From positions 1-64,000 of the forward strand of contig JAVTVY010019528.1 in assembly GCA_036873755.1 (NCBI GenBank): a DNA stretch of 64,000 nt, in the 5' to 3' direction. Positions 22,680 to 32,987 of this stretch are shown here, in pieces. The position numbers and the translations under genes were made by a program. Position 1 is the stretch's first letter. Each line of letters starts with the position of its first letter. The notes beneath the pieces were generated by a model. It had not been told where the DNA came from, searched no databases, and saw only the letters and a list, made by a program, of their open reading frames with translations. This DNA is from Hanleya hanleyi. Lineage: Eukaryota; Mollusca; Polyplacophora; Lepidopleurida; Hanleyidae.

Positions 22680-23990
22680 AATTCTTACGTTGATCTCAGT
22701 TAGTTTCCTGTAACAAGTGTTGACTACATTGGAAGAGTATGTTATTGAGTGATCAAAGCGAGAAAAAGTGGAACCTACAGTACTCGCTGACTGGCTGGAC
22801 CTCACTAAGAACAAGGTCGTTGAAACAATCCGCCATATTGACAGTAGTACCCTTCCCCAAGCAAAACAAGTACTGAGAAACCTAAGTTCGCAAGAAGTTC
22901 CAGTAAATTCGTCGTAGTCCCAGCATACAAAGCTCCAAATAATATAATATTCATATGTAAATATTACTATTACCAGGTGCTGATTAAGGAATTGAGTAAG
23001 CACACCATCGCCGAATATGTCAGAATTACAACACATATAAGGGAAGTGGGAAGAGGTGCCGACATACTGACAGAGTCACATGACTTCACAGTATAGTCTT
23101 CTGGTTAACCTATTCTAAAGCACATATCAAGAATCTAACGATTCGTGATATGTGTTGTATCTCAGGTACGCTTTTATTGTACCTGTTCATGTGGCACTTG
23201 GATGACATGACCACACGACCCCTATCACCGGCATAAGCGGTATTAGATACAAATCTAGAGAGCTATGGTGGAAATGCTCTGACAACTCGTATATTGGTAA
23301 TTGGTGAGCTGTGTCGTCGTCAGATGAAAATGACGGCATTGAAACACAAAAGACTAGTCTGTAAGGCCGATGTCGACCCAGCATCAACTTCCCACAAATG
23401 CCAACATATATCAAAGACCAAAAGATCTGTATAGGGGGCGGGCCTCGGGGACGGAACGTCCACCAGCAGAATCTCGCCACATACAGGTCAAAATTACAAC
23501 ACATATAAGGGAAGTGGGAAGAGGTGCCGACATACTGACAGAGCCACATGACTTCACAGTATAGTCTTCTGGTTAACCTATTCTAAAGCACATACCAAGA
23601 ATCTAACGATTCGTGAGAATAAGGCAGGTCAGCCATAAAACATTCTTTAGCTCTACTACATACAAGAGATATCATTCATGGGATGTTTCTATGTTCATAG
23701 AGTTGCTCGAATTTCTCATTAATAATATCTATGTGAAATTTGGCAATGTGCTGAGTAATCCTTGTAGAGGTATGCCGGAAGAATATGGCCAGTACTACTA
23801 AATGTTATATAGTATAGATGTGAGTGACCATAACTTTGTATGGTCAAATATCCCACTTCACTGTCTTTTTTTTGTCGTCGTTTTGATCAAAAGATTTGGT
23901 CGCTCTGACCATATCCTTCTGACAGCGGTATGCTTTCTTCACTTATTTGAGTCTTGGAGTGTTTCTATTGTATTCACTGGAAGATAGATC
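22680..23990 (+). pseudogene. RT retroelement fragments (copy 2)
   Basis: Duplicates of 7,390-8,670: the N-terminal segment with KYYYYQVLIKELS near 22,950-22,995, the inverted roughly 500-bp tail repeat (23,040-23,600), and the RT palm fragment FIELLEFLINNIYVKFGN (from about 23,690). Copy 2 keeps the reading KYYYYQVLIKELS where copy 1 has KYYYYHVWLRN, so it preserves the ancestral N-terminal motif better. Confidence 0.55.
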
Positions 23991-25450
23991 AAAAATACGC
24001 CATGTCTTGTCATAGGTTGGTAGGTGGTAGTTTGTTTTCTGATGACTCTGACTGTTGGAATCTTTGACTACCTGCCTTAAACGCCTCAGATGTAAGGGAT
24101 TTAATCAAAATACCTTATTCGTAAGAAACTAAGAGCCCCGAAATCTAAGCAAGCATGAAATTAAATATAACAGCCACGATAGAAATGGCAGTTACCATAT
24201 TTATTCATCTGATTCTAAGTGTAAAGTAAGCTACGCCGTCTCTTTGGCAGAGTTTTTTCAAATCTCCGAGATAGGCCTATCAAGTGGCTCGGGAATGAAA
24301 GCGGCATAGTGGGTGAAGAGCGGTGGAGCCGTATAGATACTAAAGAAGTTTCCTCGCTACCTCGAAATCAGCACTTTCAATTGGAGAAAATGAAAGATAA
24401 TCTCTCACGTCCTCCACTGAAATGATGAGACACGGGAATCTAATATTCCAGTACATCAGATCTGGCATCGGATTAACACCAATTCCCTCTAGTTGGGGAG
24501 GACACGGCCCCTTAACGTCATTTGAGTGGCCACTGGAGGACTTTACGAGTTTACGCGTGTTTCATTTTATGCAATGGACATGCCACCTTCATATGAAACA
24601 CTCACTATAGACTGCACATTGTTTGTAAGTGGAAGACTGGGGGTGGGGGGATTTGGTTTAATGCCATACACAAGGTTATTTCACTAATATGGTGACAGCC
24701 AGTTCGGTAGGCGGAGAAAGCCGGAGCACCCGGAGAGAACCACCACCCGTCGGGTGAAAGACTTAGTTGAGAATACGCCAACAACACCGCACATCTGTGA
24801 CTGAGTTATGACACTGAAATTAAACTGACTATATTAAACTTTGATATGAAACACTACTAGAAAGATTGATAACCATTGTCACATTTACATATGTACTTCG
24901 AGTGACGACGTTATATATTTCTTTGAAAATGTGACTTGTATATATACACAAGGAGGTAGAGGGCCATGGACCCATTTATGGATGAGAATGTGCTCAAAAC
25001 TCCAGAAAAAATTGACTCTAAATTTTGAGTACTCTCTTCTCATAAAAAGGGGCCTAGCCGACTGGGGTTCCAGTTGAGGAAAGCATCCATGGAAGAATGA
25101 AAACGTACTGAGCAGGATGTACCTGGGCATGTCAAATGTACAAACAAGAAGGCTGCCATTAAGGGCCCTGGGCATAGTCGTAGTCCCCTCTCATCCCGTA
25201 GCCGTAGTGTTGGAACCTTGTGGCATACAAGCAGCAGTGGTCTTCGGCTTCCGAAAACCGTAGTATTGAAGATTAAGTTTGAGTTGCGAGCCCAATGGCC
25301 GTAAGTCGAGTAAAGCGAAATCTTTGCAATGTTTAATAGAGTGTATGCATGGCAATGCCATGGAGCATTACTCTTTCATAACGGAAGAAATTTGCGCTTT
25401 TTCTGCCAAATTGTCTGAAAAGCGGTATTGTGATCGCGAACTTCAATAAA
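23991..25450. other. Anonymous duplicated DNA (copy 2)
   Basis: Counterpart of 8,671-10,060 with about 78 additional bases at 24,508-24,585. No supported gene. Confidence 0.45.
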
Positions 25451-25921
25451 ACTGGTCACCATGCAGTTTGTAATTGTCAGCAGCCATAAGGCTTTCTGCT
25501 GTTCTACCGCACGTCACGGATATTATTCTTTGTTCATAGAATTTCTTGAATTTCTCATTTACAATATCTATGTGAAATTTGGTAATATCATATACCAACA
25601 GCGTATAGGTATCCCAAAGTGTGCGCCACTTTTAACAGACCTATAGATCTGTCCTCGTATGAAATTGCCAAAAGATAACCATTTCAACGCCAGTTCCTTC
25701 TCATTCACAAAGCTATATACATTGGATAATCCCTATATTAGCGATGCTGTGAAGGATATATACACCTATCACTGGATTTGAAGGAACGCTATACCGGTGC
25801 CACACTTGAACAGGTACAATAAAAGCGTACCTGAGATACAACACATATCACGAATCGTTAGATTCTTGGTAGTAATAACTTTAGAAGCTAAGTTAACGGA
25901 AGACTATACTGTGAAGTCATG
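25451..25921 (+). pseudogene. RT palm fragment (copy 2) fused to the tail repeat at the Polinton edge
   Basis: Duplicates 10,061-10,411 (FIEFLEFLIYNIYVKFGN ... CAPLLTDL), then jumps at GAAGGAAC to sequence equal to 12,390-12,541. About 2 kb present in copy 1 is therefore missing. The Polinton starts immediately after GTGAAGTCATG. Confidence 0.6.
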
Positions 25922-25926
25922 CTGGT

Positions 25927-26510
25927 AGTATACAAGCGTCTTTCAGGTAAATGGCGCCTCACTGTGCAGAAGTTGTTGTTGTGTGAGAAGTGTCTGTGCG
26001 CATGCGTGATGAGGGGGCGTGGCACGCGATTGATATGTGAGTGGGGGTGGGTTCAAAATGGCGGCACTTTATTTTCCCCCGACAACAGTCCGCCATTTTG
26101 AACTTTCTTCCACCACCAGTGCACTGATTGACCTGGGTGAGTGGGGGTGGGTTCAAAATGGCGGCACCTTATTTTCCCCAGACAACTTAAAGTCCGCCAT
26201 TTTGAACCCACCCCCACTCACCCAGGTCAATCAGTGCACTGGGTGAGTGGGGGTGGGTTCAAAATGGCGGCTTGTTTTTACGGGTATGGGAGGTGAGTAT
26301 CCGCCATTTTGAACCCACCCCACTGGTGGTTCAAAATGGCGGCCCGTTATTTGTCCCACACAACCCACAAGTCCGCCATTTTGAACCACCCCACTCACCC
26401 AGTGCACTATGTATAAAAGGAGTCGATTTTTAGGGAAAGGGTGTATTTCAATTTGACTTACCTGACCTGCCTGTCTGCCTCCCTGCCTGCCTGCCTGCTT
26501 GCCTATCCGG
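25927..26510 (+). repeat. Left terminal inverted repeat of the Polinton
   Basis: Pairs with 45,270-45,991 in inverse orientation. It holds eight alternating CAAAATGGCGG / CCGCCATTTTG sites spaced roughly 35-65 bp, a TGCGCATGCGTG site, a TATA box and a run of CTGC/CCTG units (26,460-26,503). The left arm has lost a CGCATG present in the right arm (45,94x), which breaks one NRF1-like palindrome. Confidence 0.9.
26412..26420 (+). promoter_or_regulatory. TATA box for polB
   Basis: TATAAAAGG lies 110 bases before the polB ATG inside the left terminal repeat. The mirror copy (45,370-45,377) drives the opposite strand at the right end. Transcription would start near 26,440. Confidence 0.7.
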
Positions 26511-26530
26511 TTGTATGAGACGAAAAAAGC

Positions 26531-29500
26531 ATGAGACGTGGAGAAGATTTTCCCTTGGACCCAGCAGCACCTCCGGTTGAAGTCTTGCCTGAAGACGAGC
26601 GTGTGAGGGTCATTTATCAACGACACTGGGCTACCATACGCCATTGTTTTCACCGTGACCGTCGTCTTTTGGACTTGTACAATTTTCGGCTGGAGGACCT
26701 CACGTATCTCACTACATATGCCGAGAACATTTTCAAAGATCAGGTGACGGCCTATAAGTTGAATATGACATTTGGGTATATCTTACGGCACAAGGAGACG
26801 GACCAACTGCGGTATTTCTATCCCAGCAATAATACCTATGTGTTTGATCAGCCGTTCACGGTGACGGATGCGATTTCTCTCGAGCCCCTGATCGACCAAT
26901 TGACTACGTTGGATCCATTGGAATGGGCCCAGTTGCAACGCCCCAATACCCAATGGTTGGTGGAAATGGTGACTAACGTCACATTTTTCGTCACGAAAAT
27001 GCGAGATCACCCGATCGGTGCTCCTGTACAACTCCCTCCGTGGTTGCTTCATCGAAAAGGCCTGAATGGATTAACAGGAGGGCAAAAGGGGCCCTACAAA
27101 GACCGGAAATGTCTGTTTCGATGTTTGGCCGTGCATCTGGACGAGTGTGACCCCAAGGCTTGTGACACAGTGGCCGATGGCTATTGGCAGGAGTATTTAG
27201 AGCAGCAAGACATGGATAAGCGGCACTTCCGTGGAGTCCCCTTTAAGAATTTGGATGACGTGGAAAGACTGTTCGATATTAATATCTTTGTGTATCGATT
27301 ACGATGCGAGGAGGATACATTTGTGGCTGAATTGGTTCGGCGATCAACAGAACGGTATGCTGCTACCATGCAAGTCAATGTGTTCGATGACAATGGCGTG
27401 AGTCATTTTTCCCTCATTTACAATATGAGCCAGTGCGCTCAGTCTTTCAGTTGTGCCCAATGCCATCGTGTGTTTAAAAAGTCTTACGACTTACATCGCC
27501 ACGAGAAAACCTGTGACAACAGTGTCAAGCGAGTCTATCCGGGTGGAGTGTATCATAATGCACCTACTATTTTCCAGGAACTGGCCGATGAGGGTGTGAT
27601 GATACCGGAGGAGGACCGTTATTTTCCCTACCGGGCATGCTATGATTTTGAGGCCCTGTTAGAGCCCATGGACCTGTTTTCGGCTAAAACACAGTGGACA
27701 CAGCGCCATATTCCTCTGAGTGTCAGCATTTCATCCAATGTTCCCGGCTATGACGCTGCTCCGGTGTGTTTCGTGTCCACGGGAGAATCCCATGAGTTGA
27801 TCACCCGTATGATGGAGTATTTAGAGGAAGTCAGTGCGGCCAGTACGGAATTGTTGGTGGCCAAGTTCGAGGACGTACTGGCCCAGCTGGACGACCGCAT
27901 TCCTGAACCGGGTGTAGCGTTCAGCGATGATGAAGAGTCCGAGTCCGAGTCGGAGCCGGAATCCCAGTCGCAGCCTCTGCAGTCGCAGGATGTCCCTTTA
28001 CCCAAACCGTATGCGGCCAAATTGAAGTTACGGTTCCTTCAATATTTAGGTCAGTTACCGGTGCTCGGTTTCAATTCGGGGCGATACGACTTGAACATGG
28101 TGAAGGAATTTCTCTACCCTTACCTGGCGCAGTCCGATACCCTCAAGTCGGTGATCAAAAAGATCAACAACCATATGGCCCTCACTACCACATCACTGCA
28201 TTTCCTCGATGTAAGGAATTACCTGGCACCTAATTGTAGCTATGACCAGTGGGTCAAGGCCTATGACTGTGCCCAAACGAAAGGTTACTTTCCTTACACC
28301 TATATGACGAGCCTGGACCGCTTAGAAGACACCCAGTTGCCACCCCGCGAAGCGTTTTACAATGACCTGAAAGGGGAAGCTCTGCCGGAGGCCACCTACA
28401 TCGAACTCCAACAAGTGTGGAACCGTCACAGCATGAAGACGTTGCGAGATTTCCTGATGTGGTATAACAACCTAGATGTGGTTCCCTTTCTCGAAGCGGC
28501 CGAGAAAATGGTGCAACTCTTTCGTCGCCAAATGCATGTGGACATCTTCAAGGAGTGCTTAAGTTTACCTGGTCTGGCGCTTCGCCATCTGTTTCAAGAG
28601 TGTCCTACGTACTTTTCACTCATACAACGAAAAGATGCGGACATGCACGATTGTTTGAAGCGAAACATTGTGGGGGGCCCTAGCCTTATTTTTCACCGCT
28701 ACCATGAGAAGGATGTGACTACTCTCCCCAGTGGGAAACCCTGTGCCAAAATCATTGGGTTTGACGCGAATGCCTTGTACTTGTGGTCGCTCGCCCAACC
28801 CATGCCCAGCGGTCATTATACGCGTTGGTGGGCAGAAGGTCGGCATTTTACACCGCAACGGACACCTTACAAACATCTCGCCGACCAGTGGTTGGACTGG
28901 GAAGCCTATCGACGGGCGATTTATATACGTCACCAGACCAACGCCACAGAGAAGCGGATAGGAGATCGCCGACTCCCCGTCGATGGGTTTGCCCTTGTCC
29001 AAGGAACACCGACCGTTTTCCAGTTTTATGGCTGTTACTGGCACGGCCACGAATGTCATTTCAGCGCGGGACGCTTCAATGAGCGACGTGGAAAATCGGC
29101 ACAAGAATTACGCGAAGAAGTAGTGGTCAACGGGGATTATGTCAAAGAGCGAGGCTTCCATCTCATTGAGATGTGGGAGTGTGAATTTCACACGATGTGC
29201 AAGGCCCTGCCCCATTTACAACGGTTCCTAAAAGAACGTGAGTACCCCTTGAGTCGTCGGCGACTGCTGAGTCTGCCCCAGATGTTGGACGCCATTCGTT
29301 CGGGACAGCTCTACGGCTTTGTAGAATGTGATTTGCATGTTCCCGACACTCTCAAGCCCCTCTTCGCCCAGTGTCCGCCTATCTTCAAGAACACGCTGGT
29401 GGGTCGGGCTGACATTGGAGAGACCATGGGCGCCTATGCGGAGCAACACGAGTGTTTGCCTAAACCTCGCCGCATGTTGATTGGAAGTATGTGGGCCGAG

Positions 29501-30436
29501 AAAATCTTGCTGGGCACGCCCTTACTGCAGTGGTACATGAACCACGGTTTGGAAATTACTCAAATCTATCAGGTAATCCAGTACGTACCTGAGGCTTGTT
29601 TTGCCGAGAATGCGGACCTCGTGACTAAGGCCCGTCGTCAAGGTGATGAATACCCGAGTCAGGCCATCATCGCTGAATCTTGGAAGCTCACTGGCAATGG
29701 TTATTACGGAAAAACAGTAACGAACCAGGACAAGCACGTCAACGTGAACATTTGTACTACTACCCAAGCCCGCAAAAGAGTGAATTCTCCTCTGTTTCGA
29801 TCCGTGGAGGTGATCGATGACGACACCTATGAAGTCACTTCAGCCAAGAAGACTACCCGGTACAATTTACCCCTGCAGATTGGATGTATGGTCTATCAGG
29901 TGGCCAAGCTGCGGATGCTGGAATTCATCTATGATTTTATGGGTGTGTATTTTAATCCCGCAGACTGGCAACTCATGGAAATGGACACAGATTCGGCCTA
30001 CATGGCCGTTTCCCACCCGGTCTGGGAGTCACTCGTCAAACCCGAGTTACGGGTACAATATGAGGCGGAACGGGACCAGTGGCTACCCCGACGCGATCAC
30101 TACACCTACGATAAGCGGACACCCGGGCTCTTCAAGCTGGAGTGGAGTGGGGATGCTATGATCGCGCTCTCCTCCAAGACCTACTACTGTTACGGAGGAG
30201 ACGGAGAGGATAAGTTTAGCTGCAAAGGGGTGAGTCGGCGCGATCCCAACATAGACAAAGCCCTCTACCTGGGCGTGCTACAAAGCCAGGCCAGTGCGAG
30301 TGGCACTAACAGAGGATTCCGCGTGGTGGACCATCAGATGCGCACCTATATCCAGCAACGAGACGCCTTTACTTTCTTTTATCCCAAACGAAAAGTATTG
30401 GCCGACGGTGTGAGCACCACTTACTTGGACTTGTAA
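26531..30436 (+). CDS. polB: Protein-primed family B DNA polymerase (Polinton pPolB)
   Basis: Replicates the element, presumably primed by a terminal protein. The 1,301-residue product has an N-terminal domain with a KCLFRCLA segment (193-200), an OTU-like region often fused to Polinton polymerases, then a C2H2 zinc finger (308-328). Exonuclease motifs follow: DFE (372-374), NSGRYD (515-520) and YNNLD (645-649), with an acidic Ser/Glu linker (466-486) between the first two. Polymerase motifs are A, GFDANALY (743-750); B, KLTGNGYYG (1052-1060); and C, DTDS (1152-1155). All catalytic acids are present in one uninterrupted exon. An out-of-frame ATG lies 16 bases upstream (26,515), so reinitiation or leaky scanning may matter. 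AATAAA follows near 30,645. It is the only gene of the left arm and runs towards the minus-strand capsid block. Confidence 0.95.
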   Translation: MRRGEDFPLDPAAPPVEVLPEDERVRVIYQRHWATIRHCFHRDRRLLDLYNFRLEDLTYLTTYAENIFKDQVTAYKLNMTFGYILRHKETDQLRYFYPSNNTYVFDQPFTVTDAISLEPLIDQLTTLDPLEWAQLQRPNTQWLVEMVTNVTFFVTKMRDHPIGAPVQLPPWLLHRKGLNGLTGGQKGPYKDRKCLFRCLAVHLDECDPKACDTVADGYWQEYLEQQDMDKRHFRGVPFKNLDDVERLFDINIFVYRLRCEEDTFVAELVRRSTERYAATMQVNVFDDNGVSHFSLIYNMSQCAQSFSCAQCHRVFKKSYDLHRHEKTCDNSVKRVYPGGVYHNAPTIFQELADEGVMIPEEDRYFPYRACYDFEALLEPMDLFSAKTQWTQRHIPLSVSISSNVPGYDAAPVCFVSTGESHELITRMMEYLEEVSAASTELLVAKFEDVLAQLDDRIPEPGVAFSDDEESESESEPESQSQPLQSQDVPLPKPYAAKLKLRFLQYLGQLPVLGFNSGRYDLNMVKEFLYPYLAQSDTLKSVIKKINNHMALTTTSLHFLDVRNYLAPNCSYDQWVKAYDCAQTKGYFPYTYMTSLDRLEDTQLPPREAFYNDLKGEALPEATYIELQQVWNRHSMKTLRDFLMWYNNLDVVPFLEAAEKMVQLFRRQMHVDIFKECLSLPGLALRHLFQECPTYFSLIQRKDADMHDCLKRNIVGGPSLIFHRYHEKDVTTLPSGKPCAKIIGFDANALYLWSLAQPMPSGHYTRWWAEGRHFTPQRTPYKHLADQWLDWEAYRRAIYIRHQTNATEKRIGDRRLPVDGFALVQGTPTVFQFYGCYWHGHECHFSAGRFNERRGKSAQELREEVVVNGDYVKERGFHLIEMWECEFHTMCKALPHLQRFLKEREYPLSRRRLLSLPQMLDAIRSGQLYGFVECDLHVPDTLKPLFAQCPPIFKNTLVGRADIGETMGAYAEQHECLPKPRRMLIGSMWAEKILLGTPLLQWYMNHGLEITQIYQVIQYVPEACFAENADLVTKARRQGDEYPSQAIIAESWKLTGNGYYGKTVTNQDKHVNVNICTTTQARKRVNSPLFRSVEVIDDDTYEVTSAKKTTRYNLPLQIGCMVYQVAKLRMLEFIYDFMGVYFNPADWQLMEMDTDSAYMAVSHPVWESLVKPELRVQYEAERDQWLPRRDHYTYDKRTPGLFKLEWSGDAMIALSSKTYYCYGGDGEDKFSCKGVSRRDPNIDKALYLGVLQSQASASGTNRGFRVVDHQMRTYIQQRDAFTFFYPKRKVLADGVSTTYLDL

Positions 30437-30477
30437 AATGTCGACCTATAACTGTGGATACACAAATGTAAAAAAAA

Positions 30478-30558
30478 GTCAGGATGGCCGAGTGGTCCGC
30501 CGGTGCGTAAGTGCGGGTCGGCGAACAGCTGGCGTAGGGTCGAATCCTACTCTTGACA
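30478..30558 (+). tRNA. tRNA-Leu-like sequence with pol III signals, anticodon arm irregular
   Basis: Forty-one bases after the polB stop. The acceptor stem GTCAGGA pairs with TCTTGAC (one G-T). The T arm GTAGG-GTCGAAT-CCTAC is perfect, and a discriminator A is followed by a T6 terminator (30,565-30,570). Box A (TGGCCGAGTGG) fits the consensus exactly and box B has one difference. The TGGCCGAGTGGTC start is typical of tRNA-Leu. The middle does not fold normally: the best anticodon stem is 4/5 paired with an 8-nt loop containing TAA, or alternatively a 5-bp CGCCG/CGGCG stem with a 16-nt loop. It may be a decayed tRNA, a tRNA-like pol III transcript, or a tRNA with an odd insert. Confidence 0.6.
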
Positions 30559-30639
30559 GAAGAACTTTTTTATACCTTAACCCCTACTATGTGTACCCTG
30601 TATTTCTATTTGTATATATAGAGTCTAATCCTTGTTGAC

Positions 30640-30700
30640 TTAAATAATAAAAAAGAGAGAAAGTCAAAACCCATCATTGTGTTTTTTCATCAATTTATTC
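30640..30700. terminator. Convergent poly(A) signals between polB and the capsid block
   Basis: AATAAA on the plus strand near 30,645 would end the polB transcript. TTTATT near 30,692 (AATAAA on the minus strand) would end the protease/capsid transcript. The two transcripts converge within about 100 bases. Confidence 0.55.
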
Positions 30701-30761
30701 AACGTCAGAACAACAACGTCATAACAATAATAAACAAGAGGTCTGCGCGCAGTACATTTTT

Positions 30762-31238
30762 TTAAGTTAACCAGAGAAATGGAGCATGCACATTAAAACG
30801 AGAGGCCGTCCAGTCATAGACGAGGACATCCCGGTCTTCGGCTTGACAATAATCATCAAACATATGTACAATGGTGGCCATAGAATGTCCTCTACTCCGG
30901 TGAGTGAGATAAAACACACAGTACTGTCCGCACACACTACTCAAGGGGCCTTGTAATCTTTGCGTATTCCAACGCCACTCTGTAGTAGAGACGTCCATGA
31001 ATTTCACCAAATCGGCATGTAGGGGTGCAAGTCCGTAGGAATCAAAGTATTCGCCTTGGCCTTGGGTGTCCACGTACACAGCTATCCAATGTTCACCGGG
31101 TCGACTCCTCGGGTCTGTATTCAGGATGTAGGCTGCTGGGGTGGTGGAGTGGGTGGGAAACACATTGCGTGGAAACACACCTCGAAAGGGGATCTTCGCA
31201 TCTCGCTGAAGTATGTCCATCAGCTGTTCTGTATCCAT
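30762..31238 (-). CDS. Adenain-like cysteine protease (Polinton maturation protease)
   Basis: Cuts virion precursor proteins in adenoviruses; the Polinton homologue is presumed to do the same. From the ATG at 31,238 the product is 158 residues. The catalytic set appears in family order: His50 (GEHW), Asp66 (YFDSYG), Gln96 (LQGPLS) and Cys103 (SVCGQYC). The longer frame to 31,298 lacks an ATG and overlaps the capsid gene, so it is rejected. The start lies one base after the capsid stop (TAA-C-ATG), with no TATA box in between, so it is probably translated from the same mRNA. An AATAAA follows near 30,692. Confidence 0.9.
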   Translation of the reverse strand: MDTEQLMDILQRDAKIPFRGVFPRNVFPTHSTTPAAYILNTDPRSRPGEHWIAVYVDTQGQGEYFDSYGLAPLHADLVKFMDVSTTEWRWNTQRLQGPLSSVCGQYCVFYLTHRSRGHSMATIVHMFDDYCQAEDRDVLVYDWTASRFNVHAPFLWLT

Positions 31239-31239
31239 G

Positions 31240-32550
31240 TTAGCTGGAGAAGTCACACAGCACGTTTCTTTGCTCGTCCACGCTGATGACGTTATCAAAC
31301 TCGGCGTAGCAAATCACGTTAATGGTGCTCTCCAGAGGGGTGGAGAAACGCAGTTCCAACCGTAGGTTTCCTTTCTTCAGTAAAGCCAGTTGATGATCGT
31401 GTTCCAAGGTAGGGGTGAGGTCAAAGGCGAACAATGTGTACCCATTGCTAAAGTCTTTTCGACTGATGGTATTGCCTTCGTCCTGGTTGTTTTGTCCTGT
31501 GGCTGTAAACAGGTTCAGGTAGGTCCGCACATAGTTTCCGTTAGTAAAGTCCGGTTGTAAGGGACGGGCTGGAATTTGATGGCCGGCCACGTGCAGTGCC
31601 ACAAAGTTGATGTTGCAATGTTCAAATTTGAACGGATTCTCAGCCCAATTTCCATTGAATGCGGTGTTGGTCACACACCCCAGGGTAAGACGTTTAGGCA
31701 GATCCCCTAGAAATAAATTTTCTCTGTTGGCCATCATCGTACCTGTGGGCACAGAGAACACCTTGGTCTGTACGCGTCGGATGGGGTACAGGGCTTTTTT
31801 TTTCGCTAAGGCTTGCATGTGACTCAGCAACACCCCCTGTTGCAAATCCACCGTACGGACAAACAGGGCTGCATCTTCAATGATGATGTTGTAATCGATA
31901 GCCCCCTCCCCACCGGCCATTAAGGCGAACATAGGTGAGGAACGGATCAACTTGATCTTGATGGATACACCGTTCATCATGTAGCGGTCTTGCAGGAACA
32001 GATCGGCGTGCAGTCGTCCCACCATATCGATGGACTTGCTTTCCCTTGCCATTCTTTTGCGTCTGGCGAACCCACTATTGCCAGGTAGTAGGCTGTTCTG
32101 GTATCCGGGCGTATCCCTGTAGTACAGCGCAGCTTGTAAGTGTGATAGTTTGGCATCACTGCCGTACGACAACAGCGTCTCCAGGTAGGCTCGATACGCA
32201 TACGTATTGGTGGACGTACTGATGAGTCTATCGTTCAGACTGATATCCACCTGTTGGAACAGGGAGTGCAGCCAAAGATTCACCGGGGCTACATTCGCGT
32301 CGGCCGCTATGTCCGTCCCGTCCTTGTTCGTTATTTTGGCTTTCACGTACAAGTAGGTGTGGGCTAAATCCAGGTAGGCCGTATCTTTGTTTTCAATGGT
32401 AAATTCTACGGGACCCACTCCCGTCAGGCTAGCCAGGGGTCGATGTTCTACCCAACGTCCTTCGGCTACACTGGTTTGGGTGGGTGGAATAGTCCACAAA
32501 TCCAATTCACTGTTGGTAGACGGACATGACTCGGAGTGAATGAATGCCAT
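31240..32550 (-). CDS. Major capsid protein (double jelly-roll, hexon-like)
   Basis: Forms the icosahedral shell in the proposed Polinton virions. The 436-residue product has the conserved Polinton opening, with residues near 15-60 reading 'ELDLWTIPPTQTSV' and then 'GPVEFTIENKDTAYLDL'. A strand-rich body includes DISLNDRLIS and the TYAYRAYLETLLSYG segment. No transmembrane segment, no stops. Its ATG shares one base with the stop of the upstream core-protein gene (TAATG at 32,552-32,548), and its own stop is one base before the protease ATG. This ordering (penton, core protein, capsid, protease) is standard for the family. No separate promoter is visible. Confidence 0.92.
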   Translation of the reverse strand: MAFIHSESCPSTNSELDLWTIPPTQTSVAEGRWVEHRPLASLTGVGPVEFTIENKDTAYLDLAHTYLYVKAKITNKDGTDIAADANVAPVNLWLHSLFQQVDISLNDRLISTSTNTYAYRAYLETLLSYGSDAKLSHLQAALYYRDTPGYQNSLLPGNSGFARRKRMARESKSIDMVGRLHADLFLQDRYMMNGVSIKIKLIRSSPMFALMAGGEGAIDYNIIIEDAALFVRTVDLQQGVLLSHMQALAKKKALYPIRRVQTKVFSVPTGTMMANRENLFLGDLPKRLTLGCVTNTAFNGNWAENPFKFEHCNINFVALHVAGHQIPARPLQPDFTNGNYVRTYLNLFTATGQNNQDEGNTISRKDFSNGYTLFAFDLTPTLEHDHQLALLKKGNLRLELRFSTPLESTINVICYAEFDNVISVDEQRNVLCDFSS

Positions 32551-32987
32551 TATGCGAAGATATCTCTCCTACTACTACTCTTCTTTTTCTTCTTCTTCTT
32601 CTGGGGCTTAGTCCTTCTCTGGGGTGTGCGTCGTCGGTGTGTTGGACGTCGAATGACTCGTCGCGGTGTCGGCGTTTGTCTTTTAAGGGCTTTGGCGATC
32701 AACACACCCCCAGCTTCTTTAGCCCGTCGTTTGAAGGCTTGTCGGGGTGCTGTGCCTTCCATCACATCACCGGCCACGCGCAATCCACTGCGTACCGCTT
32801 GTTTCCCTACCGCTTTGACACCCCGTGTCACCATGGGTAAAAATGTTTTCACAATGCTGCCCAGTATGTTTCCCAATCCGTGACCTCGTTGCATGCGTGC
32901 CCCACTAAACATGGGCAAGCTTCCTCCCGTTTGTTTCTTGTAGTAGTCGGCATAGCTGGGCGTATGGCACTGGTAAGGTACGTACAT
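32550..32987 (-). CDS. Basic virion core protein, adenovirus pVI/pX-like position
   Basis: 145 residues. An N-terminal Tyr-rich part is followed by the segment MQRGHGLGNILGSIVKTFLP (32-51), which is typical of the small protein encoded beside the capsid gene in Polintons. A predicted amphipathic helix follows. The C-terminal third is extremely basic (residues 98-145, with a run of seven Lys at about 130-136). This fits a DNA-condensing and/or membrane-active internal protein cut by the protease, though that is inferred from the family. It overlaps the penton stop by one base (TAATG) and the capsid start by one base (TAATG), the tightest packing in the element. Confidence 0.75.
   Translation of the reverse strand: MYVPYQCHTPSYADYYKKQTGGSLPMFSGARMQRGHGLGNILGSIVKTFLPMVTRGVKAVGKQAVRSGLRVAGDVMEGTAPRQAFKRRAKEAGGVLIAKALKRQTPTPRRVIRRPTHRRRTPQRRTKPQKKKKKKKSSSRRDIFA

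Noticed and set aside
23187..23549. 120-codon minus-strand frame in the duplicated tail repeat
   Set aside because: It lies in a non-coding retroelement tail; the matching frame in the other copy is interrupted.
26231..26653. 140-codon minus-strand frame across the left terminal repeat
   Set aside because: Composed of repeat translation and antisense polB; no start signals.
30438..30638. 66-codon frame right after polB
   Set aside because: It runs through the tRNA-like sequence and its terminator, so coding use is implausible.
31239..31298. Longer N-terminus of the protease
   Set aside because: No ATG, and the extension overlaps the capsid gene; the ATG at 31,238 follows the capsid stop by one base.
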